A stretch of 8,343 nt of DNA from contig JAJYYR010000029.1 of the NCBI GenBank assembly GCA_021800805.1, positions 1 through 8,343 of the forward strand. Reading direction: 5' to 3'. Within the stretch, counting starts at the first letter, position 1, and each line of letters begins with the position of its first letter. Below the pieces are notes generated by a model that was given only the letters and a program-made list of their open reading frames with translations, was not told the DNA's origin and made no database searches. Below, in pieces: positions 6,868 through 8,343 of this stretch. Position numbers and translations under genes: made by a program. The stretch comes from a bacterium (GTDB taxonomy: Bacteria; SZUA-79; Acidulodesulfobacterales; Acidulodesulfobacteraceae).

Positions 6868-7622
6868 GCGTTATTCTTATGCGGCAAAAACAGCTTTAAA
6901 GAATAAGGAATTTTATAATTTTTATGTTCTTTTTTAAGCGCTATCTCTTTTTTTACAGCGTTTATCCTATATTTTATTATTTGCCTTATATAAGGATTTT
7001 TGTTATTTTTATACATATCCTCAAGAAAGCCGAGGGTTTTTTTGAGACTGCCGGACTTGTTGAGAAGCTTGGCATACAAAAATTCTAAGTATTTAGGACT
7101 GCCTTTCATATCGACTGCATATTTTAGGTAATATGCGGCTTTTTTGTAATTACCGAGACTGTAAAAATAGTTAAAAGCTATCAAGAACGGTATGTTCCAG
7201 TTTCCTTTAAGGCGCCGCATTCCTAACTTTAATAATCTTATCGCTCTTCTCGGTTTTCCCGCCAAACCGAGAAGCGTTCCTCCCGCTTGATAAGCATAAT
7301 TAAAATTTGGATTCAAGGAGACCGTTATAAACGATATTTTATACATATACGGATAATGCATCTTCGCAAGCCTAAAGGACGAAACCTCCTGAACGAAAAG
7401 CGTCCAAAAATAATCGGAAGCCAAAACGTTAAAGTTCAGGTCTATGAATTTTAAAAATTCGGGTTTTACAGACGAATATCTTAAAAAAGAAACAAGTTTA
7501 AATTTTAAAGTCCGTCTGGAAAAAGCCGTGATATTAAATGAAAAAAATATTGAATAAGCTAAAAATAAAATAATAAAAAATACTATAAAACTTTTTAACA
7601 ATTTATAAGCATTTATTCTCAT
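6864..7622 (-). CDS. Membrane-anchored TPR-like protein next to ABC transporter
   Basis: A 252-residue protein with one N-terminal membrane segment (about residues 9-29), probably an uncleaved anchor with the rest outside the inner membrane. From about 106 there are two to three degenerate tetratricopeptide-like helical pairs (YAYQAGGTLLGLAGKPRRAI, then FNYFYSLGNYKKAAYYLKYA, then a weaker one near 177-207), followed by a lysine-rich tail. The conserved-looking stretches LASDYFWTLF and NWNIPFLIAFNYFYSLG resemble a family I recall beside ABC-2 transporters in deltaproteobacteria. It may be the accessory subunit of the downstream ABC pair; the Myxococcus PilG/PilH/PilI set is a loose analogy, not an identification. 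Its 4-bp overlap with the ATPase gene supports joint function. The start is the first ATG; only a distant AAGG is seen as RBS. Confidence 0.75.
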   Translation of the reverse strand: MRINAYKLLKSFIVFFIILFLAYSIFFSFNITAFSRRTLKFKLVSFLRYSSVKPEFLKFIDLNFNVLASDYFWTLFVQEVSSFRLAKMHYPYMYKISFITVSLNPNFNYAYQAGGTLLGLAGKPRRAIRLLKLGMRRLKGNWNIPFLIAFNYFYSLGNYKKAAYYLKYAVDMKGSPKYLEFLYAKLLNKSGSLKKTLGFLEDMYKNNKNPYIRQIIKYRINAVKKEIALKKEHKNYKIPYSLKLFLPHKNNA

Positions 7623-7667
7623 ACATTTTATAAACCTTATGCGGATGTCAAAGAATTTGGGTTCCGC

Positions 7668-8343
7668 TTAGGATATTTCATTTAACAAATCCAGATAAAA
7701 TGATGTGGTTTCGGAACTAATTATTTTTGCGTCAAATTTTTTAATAACTTCATTATAGCAATTTAAACCGAGCTTTTCAATTAACTCCGGTTTATCTATT
7801 AAAAAAATGATTCTATCGGCAAGCTCGGCAAAATCCCCTGTCTTAAATAAAAGCCCTGTTTCGTTATTAACAATTATTTCGGGAATTCCTCCAACGTCTG
7901 ATGCTATCACGGCTTTCTTCAGAGCGCAGGATTCTATAATAATGCTTCCCATCCCCTCAAGACCCGACGGGACTATTATTAAATCCGACGCGGCTATAAA
8001 TTTTTTAATATTTTCCTTAAAACCGCTTAAAACAAAATAATCGTTTAGTTTTTTTTCTTTGATTAAGTTTATAATGCGACCGTAAAGTTCGCCTTCCCCT
8101 ATAATGACGAATTTTAAATCTTTTCTTTTTTTTATTATAAGTTCCGCCGCTTTTATTAATATTTCGTGACCTTTCTCTCCCGACAATCTTCCTATAAGGG
8201 AAATCATTTTTTCACCAGGCTTAATGCCGAGTTCTTTTCTCATTTCGGCCTTTTCCAATCCATAAAAAGATACTTCTTTTTCATCGCCGCTATCAAATCC
8301 GCTATATATCCTAGGACTGTAAATGGTTTTAATTTTTTGCGGG
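7668..8343 (-). CDS. GT4-family glycosyltransferase, 5' end outside the window
   Basis: The minus-strand frame stays open to the window edge, giving 224 residues plus stop. A TTG at 8258 could be mistaken for the start, but the 28 upstream codons (PQKIKTIYSPRIYSGFDSGD...) fit the interdomain linker of GT-B enzymes, so this is the C-terminal half of a longer protein, probably 350-400 residues. Family signs are GRLSGEKGHEILIKA, the Rossmann-like segment FVIIGEGELYGRI, and EGMGSIIIE, the E-x7-E motif at 7932-7958, followed by ASDVGGIPEII. GT4 enzymes transfer a sugar from a nucleotide donor with retained configuration, commonly for lipopolysaccharide, capsule or glycolipid. Donor and acceptor cannot be told. 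It is 45 bp upstream of the TPR gene on the same strand, with no strong promoter between. Confidence 0.9.
   Translation of the reverse strand, partial: PQKIKTIYSPRIYSGFDSGDEKEVSFYGLEKAEMRKELGIKPGEKMISLIGRLSGEKGHEILIKAAELIIKKRKDLKFVIIGEGELYGRIINLIKEKKLNDYFVLSGFKENIKKFIAASDLIIVPSGLEGMGSIIIESCALKKAVIASDVGGIPEIIVNNETGLLFKTGDFAELADRIIFLIDKPELIEKLGLNCYNEVIKKFDAKIISSETTSFYLDLLNEIS

Noticed and set aside
6245..6937. Plus-strand ORFs at 6245-6466 and 6713-6937
   Set aside because: Antisense to the ABC ATPase, covering the complements of its Walker and signature motifs.
7623..7667. Possible promoter TTGACA in the gap before the TPR gene (minus strand)
   Set aside because: The best -10 candidate (TAAAAT) is only 15 bp away and would start transcription at or after the ATG. 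Likely chance.
7807..8040. Plus-strand ORF
   Set aside because: Antisense shadow of the glycosyltransferase E-x7-E region.
8256..8258. TTG as start codon of the glycosyltransferase
   Set aside because: The frame stays open to the window edge and the upstream residues fit a GT-B linker. The real start is beyond 8343.

Overview
This window looks like a chromosomal stretch from a low-GC, anaerobic or microaerobic Gram-negative-type bacterium. Coding regions are A/T-rich, with many AAA, ATA and TTA codons. An oxygen/nitric-oxide-scavenging flavodiiron protein is typical of anaerobes. The TPR/ABC gene set resembles ones known from deltaproteobacterial genomes. The lineage guess is inference only, since there is no rRNA or phylogenetic marker here.

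Layout: (1) positions 1-973, minus strand, hold a flavodiiron protein with a complete diiron ligand set, cut off by the window edge inside its flavodoxin domain. (2) A 118-bp divergent promoter region (974-1091) separates it from hemW (1092-2264, plus), a radical-SAM haem chaperone. (3) A strong promoter at 2275-2303 drives a class II tRNA-Ser(UGA) gene at 2335-2423. (4) The stretch 2424-2741 is a GC-richer, probably non-coding patch. It holds three extra partial copies of the tRNA-Ser T-arm/acceptor sequence (one direct, two inverted) and several nested hairpins. It sits where two transcription units converge and is the least explained part of the window. (5) From 8343 down to 2742 five minus-strand genes are tightly packed: a GT4 glycosyltransferase (5' end outside the window), a membrane-anchored TPR protein, an ABC ATPase, an ABC-2 type permease and a P-type ATPase. 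The gaps are 45 bp, a 4-bp overlap, 10 bp and 15 bp, so they probably form one operon.

How the genes fit together: the TPR protein, ABC ATPase and permease most likely form one export or envelope-assembly complex whose substrate cannot be read from the sequence. The neighbouring glycosyltransferase makes a surface-related role plausible. The P-type ATPase has all catalytic motifs but unusual membrane ion-site residues, so its ion is unclear. Flavodiiron protein and HemW share a divergent control region, which would fit response to oxygen, NO or haem status, but no known operator is recognisable. No CRISPR array, insertion sequence, recombinase gene or defence system was seen.
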